Below are positions 23,262 to 32,168 of a stretch of 64,000 nucleotides of DNA, piece after piece (position 1 is the stretch's first letter; each line of letters begins with the position of its first letter). The DNA is from Sphaerisporangium krabiense. Its GTDB lineage: Bacteria > Actinomycetota > Actinomycetes > Streptosporangiales > Streptosporangiaceae. The stretch lies in assembly GCF_014200435.1 (NCBI RefSeq), contig NZ_JACHBR010000001.1:2232001-2296000 (forward strand), given 5' to 3'. Position numbers and translations under genes: made by a program. A model generated the notes under the pieces. The model was given only the letters and a program-made list of their open reading frames with translations. It searched no databases and was not told the origin of the DNA.

Positions 23262-25222
23262 GGAGCGCCGTCCCCCTCACGGGCGGCCAGGACGCCGTCC
23301 CCCTCGCGCGCGGCGAGGTGGTCGTCCCCGCCGGCGGCGGCCAGGGCGCCGTCCCGTTCGCGGGCGGACAGGTAGCGGCCGAGCGCGGTGATCGGGAAGA
23401 CGAGCCGGTAGAGGTGGTAGTTGATGTAGAAGTCGCCGGGGAACCCGGTTCCGGTGAAGTACGGCTCGTCCCAGGTGCCGTCCGGCCGCTGGGTCTCCAC
23501 GAGCCACCGCACGCCCCGGTCCACGGCCTCGGAGCGGTCTCCCGCGGCGAGCAGGGCGAGCAGCGCCCAGGCGGTCTGCGACGCGGTGGAGGCGCCGCGC
23601 CCGATCCAGGCCGGGTCGTCGTAGGAGCGCAGGTCCTCCCCCCAGCCACCGTCCTCGTTCTGGTGGTCGCGCAGCCAGGCGACCGCGCGCCGCACGCAGG
23701 CGCTCTCCGGGCGCACACCGGCCGCGACCAGCGCCGGGACCACGGCGCCCGTGCCGTACACGTGGTTGGCGCCCCAGCGTCCGAACCAGGAGCCGTCCGC
23801 CTCCTGCGCCTTGAGCAGCCAGACGACCGCGCGCCGCATCAGCCGGGTCCGCGTGTACCCCTCGTGGGCGAGCGCCTCGACGACGTGCGCGGTGACGTCG
23901 GCGGACGGCGGGTCGATGACCGCGCCGAAGTCGCAGAACGGCAGCCGCCTGATGAGCTCGCGGGTGTTGTCGGCGTCGAAGGCCGCGAAGCCGCCGTCCC
24001 GGGACACCATGCCCGCCATCCACCGCACCCCGCGGTCGACGGCCTCGCGCCCGCCGGGACGCCGGGTGCGGCGCAGGGCGAGGACGACCTCGGCGGTGTC
24101 GTCGGTGTCGGGGTAGCCGTCGTTGTCGAACTCGAAGGCCCACCCGCCGGGTGGCAGTCCCGGCCGCCGCACGGCCCAGTCGCCCGGCCCTTTGACCTCT
24201 TCACCGATCAGCCAGTCCGCGGCCTGGACGATGACCGGGTCGTCGGCGGGGACGCCGGCGTCCAGCAGCGCGTTGACCGCGAGCGCGGTGTCCCAGACCG
24301 GGGACTGGCACGCCTCCAGCCTGCGCCCCTTGCCGTCCCTGATCGTGAACCGGTCCAGCCCCTGGATGCCCCTTCGCATGACGGGGTGGTCGACGTCGTA
24401 TCCGGACAGGTTGAGCGCGATCAGCGAGTACACCCACGGCGGCTGGATGCCACCCCAGGAGCCGTCCGGCTCCTGCCGGGCCACGATCCACTCGGCGGCG
24501 CGCCGCAGCGCCGCCCGGCGCGCGCCCTTGAAAGGCGCCCGCTCGTACCGGCGCAGCACGTGGTCCAGCGCGGCGAACGCGGCGGCCCGGCCCGTGCGCG
24601 CCTTCCGCCGCACGGGCCGTCCGGCACGCAGCTCGTCCAGGCCGAACGGGAGGGGGCGCACGGGCCGGTGCGCGCGGACGATGGTGAGCGGGACGATGGT
24701 CTGCCGGGCCCAGCACCCCCAGTCGTACACGTTGAGCGGGAACCACGGCGGCAGGTACACGAGCTCCGGCGGCAGCGCGGGCAGGTCCTCCCACCGCCAC
24801 AGCCCGAACAGGGCCAGCCAGACGCGGGTGAACACGCGGGTCGCCTCGATGCCGCCCGAGCGCAGGACGTAGGCGGCGGCGGCGCGCATGTGCGGGGCCT
24901 CGGGCGGGTCGCCCGCGAGGCGCAGCGCGGCGTACGCCTCGACCGTGGTGGACAGGTCGGGCGGGGCGCCGTGGAAGTTGGCCCAGGTGCCGTCGGCGCG
25001 CTGCTCGGCGCGGATCCACCGCGCCGCCTCCGCGGTGTCCTGCTCGCCGCGGATGCCGAGGAACTCCCGCAGCAGCAGGTCCTCGGCGTCCATGGTCACG
25101 TTGGTCTGCAACTCGCCCTTCCACCATCCCTGCGGCGAGCGCAGGCCGATCAGGTGGTCGCAGGCCGCGCCGAGGGCGAGCCCGGCGCTGGAAGCGGGCA
25201 GGTCGACGTCGACGGTGGTCAT
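23258..25222 (-). CDS. shc: Squalene-hopene cyclase
   Basis: 654 residues, terpenoid cyclase of the squalene-hopene type. Several QW repeats are visible (for example QEPDGSWGGIQ, QEADGSWFGRWG, QNEDGGWGEDL, QRPDGTWDEP). The catalytic acid DTDD lies near residue 372 within the strand WAFEFDNDGYPDTDD. PPWFPLNVYDWGCWAR is another conserved segment. It cyclises squalene to hop-22(29)-ene/hopanol at the membrane surface. The C-terminal 33 residues (after YLSA) are extra: about four copies of a nine-residue unit (REGDGVLAA-like). The start overlaps the stop of the polyprenyl synthase gene by one base, and the stop overlaps hpnG by four. Confidence 0.97.
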   Translation of the reverse strand: MTTVDVDLPASSAGLALGAACDHLIGLRSPQGWWKGELQTNVTMDAEDLLLREFLGIRGEQDTAEAARWIRAEQRADGTWANFHGAPPDLSTTVEAYAALRLAGDPPEAPHMRAAAAYVLRSGGIEATRVFTRVWLALFGLWRWEDLPALPPELVYLPPWFPLNVYDWGCWARQTIVPLTIVRAHRPVRPLPFGLDELRAGRPVRRKARTGRAAAFAALDHVLRRYERAPFKGARRAALRRAAEWIVARQEPDGSWGGIQPPWVYSLIALNLSGYDVDHPVMRRGIQGLDRFTIRDGKGRRLEACQSPVWDTALAVNALLDAGVPADDPVIVQAADWLIGEEVKGPGDWAVRRPGLPPGGWAFEFDNDGYPDTDDTAEVVLALRRTRRPGGREAVDRGVRWMAGMVSRDGGFAAFDADNTRELIRRLPFCDFGAVIDPPSADVTAHVVEALAHEGYTRTRLMRRAVVWLLKAQEADGSWFGRWGANHVYGTGAVVPALVAAGVRPESACVRRAVAWLRDHQNEDGGWGEDLRSYDDPAWIGRGASTASQTAWALLALLAAGDRSEAVDRGVRWLVETQRPDGTWDEPYFTGTGFPGDFYINYHLYRLVFPITALGRYLSARERDGALAAAGGDDHLAAREGDGVLAAREGDGAP

Positions 25223-26235
25223 CAGCGGTCCCTGCCGGTGAGGAACAGGACGATGTCCAGGAAGTCGGCGCGGACGTCGGAGGGCATGCCCGCGTCGGCG
25301 AGGTGGCGTCCGGCGGCGTCGAGCCGGTGTTTGGCCTCGGTCTCGGCCCAGTCCCTGCCGCCCGCCTCCTCGACCAGGCGCGCCGCGGTCCGCAGGTCCT
25401 CCTCGGAGAGGGGGCCGGGCCGGGCGAACAGGCGGGCCAGGTGGGCGGCCGCCGGGGCGCCGCCGGTAAGGGCGGCGACGATGGGCAGGCTCTTCTTGCG
25501 GGCCCGCAGGTCCGACAGCACCGGCTTGCCGGTCGCCGCGGGGCTGCCCCAGATGCCGAGCAGGTCGTCGGCGAGCTGGAAGGCCAGGCCCGCCTCCGCG
25601 CCGAACGCGGCCAGCGCCGACACCAGCGGCGCCGGGCCCCCCACGGCGGTGGCGCCGACGGCGCAGGCGCACGCCAGCAGGTCGCCGGTCTTGCGCGCCG
25701 ACATCTCCAGGCACTCCTCCAGGGACACGTCGTCGCGCCGCTCGAACGCCAGGTCCAGCCCCTGCCCGGCGATGAGACCGCGGGTGGCGCGGCCGAGCAC
25801 GCGGGCCGCGCCCACGAAGCCCGGGGCGTCCTGTTCGACCAGCACCTCCCCGGCCAGCGCGAGCAGGGCGTCGCCCGCGAGGATCGCCTCGGCCTCGCCG
25901 AACACCGTCCACGCGGCGGGGCGGTGCCTGCGGGTGCGGTCGCCGTCCATGATGTCGTCGTGGAGCAGCGAGAACGCGTGCACGAGCTCCACCGCGGCCC
26001 CGGCCACGGCCCCCCGCGCGGCGTCGCCGCCCGCGGCCCTGGCCGACAGGACGGCGAGCGCGGGCCGCAGCGCCTTCCCGCCGTGGGAGGCCGCGCGCCC
26101 GGAGGCGTCCGCCCAGCCCAGGTGGTAGGCGGCGACCCGGGCCGTGATCGGGTCCAGCCGCGCGACCGCCTCCCGCAGCACCGGCTCGACCAGCCCGCGC
26201 GCGGCCTCCACCGCCGCCGGGACCACCGGGGTCAC
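25222..26235 (-). CDS. Hopanoid-operon polyprenyl (farnesyl) diphosphate synthase
   Basis: 337 residues, trans-isoprenyl diphosphate synthase. First aspartate-rich motif LLHDDIMDGD (DDxxD) near residue 90, the KALRP basic motif before it, and second acidic motif FQLADDLLGIWG, typical of actinobacterial family members in hopanoid operons. It condenses IPP with DMAPP/GPP, most probably to farnesyl diphosphate to feed HpnD. The start is GTG 26235, which overlaps the hpnE stop by four bases (GTGA); no upstream start gives homologous sequence. The stop touches the shc start. Confidence 0.9.
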   Translation of the reverse strand: MTPVVPAAVEAARGLVEPVLREAVARLDPITARVAAYHLGWADASGRAASHGGKALRPALAVLSARAAGGDAARGAVAGAAVELVHAFSLLHDDIMDGDRTRRHRPAAWTVFGEAEAILAGDALLALAGEVLVEQDAPGFVGAARVLGRATRGLIAGQGLDLAFERRDDVSLEECLEMSARKTGDLLACACAVGATAVGGPAPLVSALAAFGAEAGLAFQLADDLLGIWGSPAATGKPVLSDLRARKKSLPIVAALTGGAPAAAHLARLFARPGPLSEEDLRTAARLVEEAGGRDWAETEAKHRLDAAGRHLADAGMPSDVRADFLDIVLFLTGRDR

Positions 26236-27554
26236 GAGGGGACCCACTGCCGTAGATGCCGCCTGACGAGGCGGGCCGCGTCGAGTCCGCTGCGCACGGC
26301 GCCCTCCATGGTGTCGGGCCAGCCCGTGTTCGTCCACGCGCCGGCGAGGTAGAGGCCGGGCCACCGGGTGGCGGCCCGCGGGCGGAGAGATCCGCTGCCA
26401 GGGCTCTGGCGGAAGGTGGCGCGGCGCTCGCGGGTGACGAAGAAGTCGACGAGCCGCGCGTCGCGCCGTGCGGGGAAGAGCTGTTCGAGGGCGGGGACGA
26501 ACTCGGCCTGGAGCTTGGCGACCGGCGCGTCGATCCAGCGGGCGGCGGCGGAGACCGAGACGGCGAGGTACTGGCCGCGGGTCAGCCCGGCGGCGCGGGT
26601 CTTGTCGAAGATCCACTGCACCGGGGAGTCGACGACGGCGGCGAACGGCAGGTCGGTGATCCGCCGGTCGAAGACGGCGTGCACGTTGACGATGGGGCTG
26701 GCGCCGAGGCCGTGCCAGTCGTCCCGGTCGGGCGCGGCCTCGTGCGGGGTCAGCTTGGCGGCCTGCTCGTGCGGCGTGGCGACGATGACGGCGGACGCGG
26801 CGACCCTCTCGCCGCCCACGACGAGCGCGAGGCCGGGCTCGACGGCCGTGACCTTGGCCGACAGGCGCACCTCGCCGCCGCGCGCGGCGATGGCGGCCAT
26901 GGCGCGCGTGCCGTGCAGCTCGCCGAGAGGGACGGCGGGCACGCCGATGTCGGCCGCGCCGGCCCGGCCGAGCAGGGCGGTCCTGAACACCTTGACCGCC
27001 GGGGCCAGCGACGCCTCCTCGCTCGGGACGTTCAGCGCCGCCACCGTGAACAGGTCCCAGAGCGCCTCCCGGGCGCGGGCGCGCTGGCCGTGGCCGGCGA
27101 GCCAGGCGCCGAGGGTGACCCTGTCCAGCGCCGGGTCGGACGGGTCCAGGCGGGTCAGCGCGACGGACGCGCGCAGGGCGCGCAGCCGGTCGGCCGGCCG
27201 CAGGATCCCGTACGCCGCGATCGCGGGGGCCAGGTGGAAGGGGCCGGGAAGCACGGCGCGGCGCAGCCGTCCCGCGCGCCCGGACGGGGTGAGGACGCGG
27301 ACGTCGAAGCGGTCCTGCAGGTGGACGTCGCCGGGGGCGGCGATGCGGCCGAGCAGGCCCCGGTAGGCGGTGCAGCAGCGCAGGAACACGTGCTGGCCGT
27401 TGTCCACGGTGAGCCCGTCGCGCGGGAAGGAGTGGGTGGCGCCGCCCAGCCGGGGACGCGCCTCGTACAGCGTCACGGGAAGCCCCGCCTCGCCGAGGGC
27501 CACGGCGGCGGCGATGCCCGCCAGGCCGCCGCCGACGATCGCGACCGGCCTCAT
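26232..27554 (-). CDS. hpnE: Hydroxysqualene dehydroxylase HpnE (FAD-dependent)
   Basis: 440 residues, amine-oxidase/phytoene-desaturase-like flavoprotein. FAD-binding GGGLAGIAAAVALGEAG at residues 8-24 is followed by LYEARPRLGGATHSF. The C-terminal FAD-contact region is GLYLAGAWTNTGWPDTMEGAVRSG. It reduces hydroxysqualene to squalene, the third step of the HpnC/D/E route from farnesyl diphosphate. It overlaps hpnD and the polyprenyl synthase by four bases each. Confidence 0.95.
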   Translation of the reverse strand: MRPVAIVGGGLAGIAAAVALGEAGLPVTLYEARPRLGGATHSFPRDGLTVDNGQHVFLRCCTAYRGLLGRIAAPGDVHLQDRFDVRVLTPSGRAGRLRRAVLPGPFHLAPAIAAYGILRPADRLRALRASVALTRLDPSDPALDRVTLGAWLAGHGQRARAREALWDLFTVAALNVPSEEASLAPAVKVFRTALLGRAGAADIGVPAVPLGELHGTRAMAAIAARGGEVRLSAKVTAVEPGLALVVGGERVAASAVIVATPHEQAAKLTPHEAAPDRDDWHGLGASPIVNVHAVFDRRITDLPFAAVVDSPVQWIFDKTRAAGLTRGQYLAVSVSAAARWIDAPVAKLQAEFVPALEQLFPARRDARLVDFFVTRERRATFRQSPGSGSLRPRAATRWPGLYLAGAWTNTGWPDTMEGAVRSGLDAARLVRRHLRQWVPS

Positions 27555-28408
27555 CGGCCGGCTCCGGCGAGCGCCCGCGCCGCCACCATCGCCTTCTCCC
27601 AGGCCGGCAGCGAGGACCTGCTCGCCACCGCCTGCGTGGGATGGGCCGCGATGCGTTCGAGCAGGGTGCGGTAGATGCCGGCCATGGCGGCGGTGCAGGC
27701 GGCGCTGCGCCGGTCGAGCAGGGGCAGCAGCCGCATGCCGCGGTGGTACCAGTCGCGGGCCCGGCCCGCCTCGAAGCGGATCAGCGCGGCCAGGCGGTGC
27801 GGCGGGTCGGTGAACGCGCCGGAGGAGTCCAGGGCGAGCGTGCAGCCGAAGCGTTCGAGGTCCTCGGCGGGCAGGTACACGCGCCCGGCCAGCCGGTCCT
27901 CGCGGACGTCCCGCAGGATGTTGGTGATCTGCAACGCCACGCCGAGCGCGTCCGCGAGCGGCGTGGCCGCCTCCTGGTCCTCGGCGCCGAAGACGCCGAG
28001 CGACAGCCGCCCGACGGACCCGGCGACGCACCGGCAGTAGGTGAGCAGGTCGTCGAAGCCCTCGTAGGTCGTGCCGCGCACGTCGGCGGCGCAGCCGTCG
28101 ATCAGCTCCTCGAACGCCCGCAGCGGGATCGGGAAGCGCCGGGCCGCGTCCAGCAGCGCCACCAGCACCAGATCCTCCTGGCCGGGGTGTGCCGCCCGGA
28201 TCGCGGCGCGCGCCTCGGACAGGCGGGCCAGGCGCTCGGCGGCGGGGCCGTCGGCGTCGCCGATGTCGTCGATGCGGCGGGCGAAGGCGTACACGGCGCT
28301 GAGCGCCCGGCGCTTGGGGGCGGGCAGCAGGCGGATGCCGTAGGAGAAGTTCCTGGCCTGCACGCGGACGATCCGCTCGCAGCGGCGGTACGCGAGGGCG
28401 ACGCTCAC
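27551..28408 (-). CDS. hpnD: Presqualene diphosphate synthase HpnD
   Basis: 285 residues, squalene/phytoene synthase family. The two Mg-binding aspartate motifs are DDIGD (near residue 47) and NILRDVRED (near 165), with the YCRCVAGSVG segment between them. It joins two farnesyl diphosphates into presqualene diphosphate. GTG 28408 is the start. It lies three bases after the hpnC stop, so the pair is co-translated, and its stop overlaps hpnE by four bases. Confidence 0.95.
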   Translation of the reverse strand: MSVALAYRRCERIVRVQARNFSYGIRLLPAPKRRALSAVYAFARRIDDIGDADGPAAERLARLSEARAAIRAAHPGQEDLVLVALLDAARRFPIPLRAFEELIDGCAADVRGTTYEGFDDLLTYCRCVAGSVGRLSLGVFGAEDQEAATPLADALGVALQITNILRDVREDRLAGRVYLPAEDLERFGCTLALDSSGAFTDPPHRLAALIRFEAGRARDWYHRGMRLLPLLDRRSAACTAAMAGIYRTLLERIAAHPTQAVASRSSLPAWEKAMVAARALAGAGR

Positions 28409-28411
28409 CCC

Positions 28412-29335
28412 TCACCTCTCCTTCGCTAGTAGTCGGAGCCAGGACGCCAGCCATCGGGCGCGGCGCGGGCGCACGGCGTGGCCGAGCACGTCGTGGTCGG
28501 CGCGGCGCAGCGCCGCGATCGTGGCGAGGCCGCCCGCGATGTAGCCGGCCACGGCGGGGCGCGCGTGCCCGGTGAGCGCGGCGACCAGCGGACGGCCTTC
28601 GTCCAGCAGCCGCGCGGCCCGGGACGTCTGCACGGCGAGGACCCGGCGCAGCGCCCGCGGGGTGGTGGGCCCGGCCAGGTCCGCCTCGGCGCAGCCGTGC
28701 TCGTGCAGGTCCTTGGCGGGCAGGTAGACGCGCCCGCGCCCGAAGTCCTCGCCGACGTCCTGGCAGTGCTCGACGACCTGCAGCGCCGAGCACACCCGGT
28801 CCGCCAGCGCCATGCGCTCCGGCGTGGCCTGGCCGAAGACGTGCAGCACGAGGTGCCCGACGGGGTTGGCCGACAGTTCGCAGTAGCCGAGCAGCTCCTC
28901 GAAGGTGTCGTAGCGGGTGACGACCTGGTCGCGCCGGTTGGCCCGCACCAGCTTCCTGAGCGGCTCGGCGGGGATCGCGCACGCCGTCACGGTGGGCGCG
29001 AGGGCGCGGACGGCCTGAAGGCAGGGGGTCGCGCCCGTGTAGAGGCGGTCCAGGTCGGAATCGACGAGGTCGAGCAGCCACATCCGATCGCCGGGCTTTG
29101 CCTCGTCGCCCGCGTCATCGACGAAACGTGCGAATCCGTAAACCGCGAGAAGGTGCCCGCGACACGCGCGCGGCAGTAACCGTAAGGCCACCGGAAAATT
29201 TTCACCGGTGACCCCCGATACGACGTCGAGTTTGCCGTCCTGCCGCGCTGACACCGCTACGGAATTTCCGCCCGCAGACGTCATCAAACGAGGAAATGCC
29301 TGCTCACGGGCAGCCATTGCCTCTCGCTGCGACAT
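28412..29335 (-). CDS. hpnC: Hydroxysqualene synthase HpnC
   Basis: 307 residues, squalene/phytoene synthase family like HpnD but with the HpnC variants FVDDAGDEA and EHCQDVGEDFGRGRVYLP. ENFPVALRLLPRACRGH is the conserved N-terminal element; about 45 residues ahead of it are poorly conserved and the true start may be internal. It converts presqualene diphosphate to hydroxysqualene. It is the first gene of the seven-gene hopanoid operon, whose promoter must lie in the AT-richer 29336-29465 interval. No ribosome binding site is obvious before ATG 29335. Confidence 0.93.
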   Translation of the reverse strand: MSQREAMAAREQAFPRLMTSAGGNSVAVSARQDGKLDVVSGVTGENFPVALRLLPRACRGHLLAVYGFARFVDDAGDEAKPGDRMWLLDLVDSDLDRLYTGATPCLQAVRALAPTVTACAIPAEPLRKLVRANRRDQVVTRYDTFEELLGYCELSANPVGHLVLHVFGQATPERMALADRVCSALQVVEHCQDVGEDFGRGRVYLPAKDLHEHGCAEADLAGPTTPRALRRVLAVQTSRAARLLDEGRPLVAALTGHARPAVAGYIAGGLATIAALRRADHDVLGHAVRPRRARWLASWLRLLAKER

Positions 29336-29465
29336 ATTTTACGGGCCGCAGAAATGGGGCCGGGGCGCCGGTAAAGGGGCGGCGCGGCCTGTCGTTCCCA
29401 GGGGGAGCGTTGGCACGATCACGCCTTTAGGGAAACGGGGACCTGGAGAGGAGTGACGGCAACGG

Positions 29466-30248
29466 TCACCGTGGAGCACGGCCGTGACGGCGTACGACGC
29501 CGTGGTCGCGCAGCGGCCCGGGGCGAAGCCCCAGGGAGCGGCAGCGGCCCACCAGCTCGGGCAGCGCGCCGAGCGCCGCCCGCCAGGACCCGGGGGCCGA
29601 GGTGTGATCGGAGTCGTGCAGCAGCAGGGTGGCGCCGCCCCGCAGGCCGGGGGTCAGCGCGGCCAGCACCGAGTCCGGGCTCGCCGTGGCCGTCCAGTCC
29701 CGGCCCCATGCCGTCCACAGCACCGGGCGCAGCCCGCACGCCCGCGCCGCGGCCAGCGTCTCGGCGCTGAGCACGCCGTACGGCGGCCGGTACCAGGCCG
29801 GACGGGCGCCGGTGACCGCGCGGACCAGCGCGCACGCGTCGGCGATCTCACGCGCGGCGCGGCCCGGCCGCGTGACGAGGGCGTTGTGGTGACGCCAGCC
29901 GTGCACGGCGATCTCGTGCCCCTCGGCGACGGCGCGCCGCCCCAGCTCGGGGTGGCGTTCGAGCATCTCGCCGAGCACGAAGAACGTGGCCAGGCAGCCG
30001 AGCCGCCGCAACTCGTCGAGGAAGCGCGGCGTGGAGGCGGGGTCGGGGCCGTCGTCGAAGGTCAGCGCGACGCGCCCGGCCGCGCCGACCCCCGCGAGCC
30101 CGGGCAGCAGCCGGCGGACGCCGGGCAGCCACGTCGCCGCGGGCGCGGCGTACACGGCGACCGCCCCGCCCAGCGCCAGCACGGCCCGGACGGCGGCCGG
30201 TCCCGTCCCGCCGGGGAGCGCCGGGTCAGGCGGGGTGCGCCGTGACAC
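29466..30248 (-). CDS. Polysaccharide deacetylase (NodB homology)
   Basis: 260 residues. An N-terminal hydrophobic segment (ALGGAVAVYAAPAATWLPG) serves as anchor or signal. NodB domain motifs are MT1 TFDDGPDP (catalytic Asp and metal Asp), MT2 HGWRHHN (two metal His), MT3 RPPYG, and the terminal LLLHDSDHTSAPGSW. All catalytic residues are present, so it should be an active carbohydrate esterase family 4 enzyme acting on an extracytoplasmic N-acetylated glycan or glycolipid. The start as drawn (GTG 30248) overlaps the divergent glycosyltransferase start by seven bases. It lies upstream of hpnC on the same strand, 130 bases away, and could be transcribed ahead of the hopanoid operon. Confidence 0.88.
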   Translation of the reverse strand: MSRRTPPDPALPGGTGPAAVRAVLALGGAVAVYAAPAATWLPGVRRLLPGLAGVGAAGRVALTFDDGPDPASTPRFLDELRRLGCLATFFVLGEMLERHPELGRRAVAEGHEIAVHGWRHHNALVTRPGRAAREIADACALVRAVTGARPAWYRPPYGVLSAETLAAARACGLRPVLWTAWGRDWTATASPDSVLAALTPGLRGGATLLLHDSDHTSAPGSWRAALGALPELVGRCRSLGLRPGPLRDHGVVRRHGRAPR

Positions 30249-31378
30249 GGCGGGTGGTGATCCTGAGCGCGGGCATGGGCGCGGGCCATGACGGGGTCGC
30301 CGTGGAGCTGGCCGGGCGGCTCGCCGCGCGCGGGGCCGAGGTCGAGGTCATCGATGTCCTCCAGGTGCTGCCGTTCCGGCTCGGGCCGCTGCTGCGCGGC
30401 TGGTACCAGTGGGCGATCAGGCGGGCTCCCTGGCTCTACGAGGTCATCTACCAGGTCTTCTTCGCCGGCAAACAGGGCCCCTCGTCCTCGCCGCTCGCCG
30501 GCCTCGGCGCGGCGCGGCTGCTGCGCCTGCCGGGTATGCGCGGCTGCGACGAGGTCGTCTCGACCTTCCACCTGGCCGCCCAGATGGCGGGGCTGCTGCG
30601 CGAGCGGGGCCTGCTGCGGGCGCGCAGCACGGTGCTGCTCACCGACTTCGCCGTACACCGGATGTGGCTGCACCCGGGCAACGACCGGTACCTGTGCCCG
30701 GACCCCGCCGCGGCCGGACCCGTCACGGCCGCGACCGGCAGGCCCGCGTACCCCTGCGCCCCGGTCGTGCGCCCGAGGTTCCGGCACGTGGCCACGGGGG
30801 GTGCGGAGCCGGATGGGGTGTGGGGGCGGATCGGCGCCCGGGAAGGGGATCGGCTGGTGCTGGTCTCCAGTGGTTCGTGGGGGGTCGGCCGGGTGGAGCG
30901 GACGGCGCGGCTGCTGGCGCGTTCGGGGAGGTACACGCCGGTGGTCCTGTGCGGGGGCAACGCCGCCCTGCGCCGGCGGCTGGCGGCGGGCGGCGCGGGC
31001 ATCGCGCTCGGCTGGCGCGACGACCTGCCCGCGCTCATGGCGGCCGCGTACGCGCTCGTCGACAACGCGGCCGGGCTGACGTGCCAGGAGGCGTTCGCGG
31101 CCGGGCTGCCCGTGGTCTCGTACCTGCCGATCGCCGGGCACGGCCGCGCCAGCGCGCTGACGGCGGCGCGGGCGGGGGTGAGCGCTCACGCCCGCCGCGG
31201 CGCGGACCTCCTGCGCGCCCTCGACGACCTCGGGGACCGGCGGGAGCGCGCGCTGGCCCTGTTCGGCTCGCCGTCCGCGGAGTCCCTGATCATGCCCCTT
31301 CCCGCGCCTGCCGTCTCGCCGCCTGCGCCTGCGCCCGGATGGGGGGCGACTTGGACAGAAGGTAGCTCCCGTAGATGA
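30242..31378 (+). CDS. Glycosyltransferase of the MGDG-synthase/MurG-like (GT28) type
   Basis: 378 residues. The N-terminal domain starts RVVILSAGMGAGHDGVAVELA, the glycine loop of monogalactosyl-diacylglycerol synthase-like enzymes, then VEVIDVLQVLPF. The C-terminal domain has LVLVSSGSWGVGRVERTARL, PVVLCGGNAALRRRL, GWRDDLPALMAAAYALVDNAAGLTCQEAFAAGLPVV, the nucleotide-sugar-binding segment. It probably glycosylates a membrane lipid. The context beside a deacetylase and hopanoid genes suggests lipid or hopanoid glycoside formation, which is inference. The final 30 residues are low-complexity Pro/Ala. Its last 89 bases overlap the 3' end of the opposing transporter gene. Confidence 0.8.
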   Translation: MTRRVVILSAGMGAGHDGVAVELAGRLAARGAEVEVIDVLQVLPFRLGPLLRGWYQWAIRRAPWLYEVIYQVFFAGKQGPSSSPLAGLGAARLLRLPGMRGCDEVVSTFHLAAQMAGLLRERGLLRARSTVLLTDFAVHRMWLHPGNDRYLCPDPAAAGPVTAATGRPAYPCAPVVRPRFRHVATGGAEPDGVWGRIGAREGDRLVLVSSGSWGVGRVERTARLLARSGRYTPVVLCGGNAALRRRLAAGGAGIALGWRDDLPALMAAAYALVDNAAGLTCQEAFAAGLPVVSYLPIAGHGRASALTAARAGVSAHARRGADLLRALDDLGDRRERALALFGSPSAESLIMPLPAPAVSPPAPAPGWGATWTEGSSRR

Positions 31379-32168
31379 TCAGGGCGATGCCGGCCGCCTC
31401 CAGGAGAATCCACGCCCCGGTCCTGACGTACTCGCCGAACAGCAGGGTGCCGTACAGGATGCTCGACACCGGGTCGCTGATGGTGAGCGCCGGCTGGGCG
31501 GCGACCAGCGGCCCGCTCTGCAGCGTGTTCTGCAGCAGGAACAGGCTGCAGAGCCCCGTGAACACCATCGCGTACAGCTCCCAGGAGCGGAACAGGACCC
31601 CGGCGTCGGTGTCGAAGATGGTGGTGCTCTCCTTCATGAACGTGGCCGTGAACGCGAACCCGATGCCGGTGGCGATGCCGAGCGCGACGGCCCGTCCGAC
31701 GCCGGGCATGAGCCGCGCCACCATGACGAGCCCGATGACGGCGCCCACGGTGATGAAGGTCGTCGTCAGCCAGCGCGCCGAGTCCGGCGCGTGATGGCCC
31801 GGGCCCGGCGCGGCGCTCGCCAGGAACGTCACCAGGCCGACGGTCATCAGGGCCACCGCCAGCCACGAGCGCGTGTCCAGGTTGATGCCGAACATCCAGG
31901 CGATGAGGAGCATCGTGAACGGCAGCTCGACCACGAGCGTGGGCTGGACCAGCGCGAGCGCGCCCCTCGACAGGGCGGCGGCCTGGAAGACGAACCCGGA
32001 GATCAGCGCGACGATGCCGAGGAGCCACACCGGGCGGCGGATCAGGTCGAGGACCAGGGCGAGGCGGAACGCCTTCTGCTCGGGCACCTCGCGCGCCGCG
32101 CGGCGCTGCAGCACCGAGGCGAACGCGTTGCTCGCCGCCGCGATGACGGCGAAGATCACCGCGATCAT
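31290..32168 (-). CDS. EamA/DMT-type ten-helix membrane protein, second of a pair
   Basis: 292 residues with about nine to ten hydrophobic helices. VIFAVIAAASNAFASVLQRRAAREVP opens like DMT proteins with an early basic turn; ALSRGALALVQPTLVVELPFTMLL and LTISDPVSSILYGTLLFGEYV are the two half-repeats' characteristic Pro-containing helices. It is likely a metabolite exporter or a flippase-like protein of the drug/metabolite superfamily. It overlaps the preceding DMT gene by four bases (ATGA) and so is probably its heteromeric partner. The 3' end overlaps the convergent glycosyltransferase by 89 bases. Confidence 0.8.
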   Translation of the reverse strand: MIAVIFAVIAAASNAFASVLQRRAAREVPEQKAFRLALVLDLIRRPVWLLGIVALISGFVFQAAALSRGALALVQPTLVVELPFTMLLIAWMFGINLDTRSWLAVALMTVGLVTFLASAAPGPGHHAPDSARWLTTTFITVGAVIGLVMVARLMPGVGRAVALGIATGIGFAFTATFMKESTTIFDTDAGVLFRSWELYAMVFTGLCSLFLLQNTLQSGPLVAAQPALTISDPVSSILYGTLLFGEYVRTGAWILLEAAGIALIIYGSYLLSKSPPIRAQAQAARRQAREGA

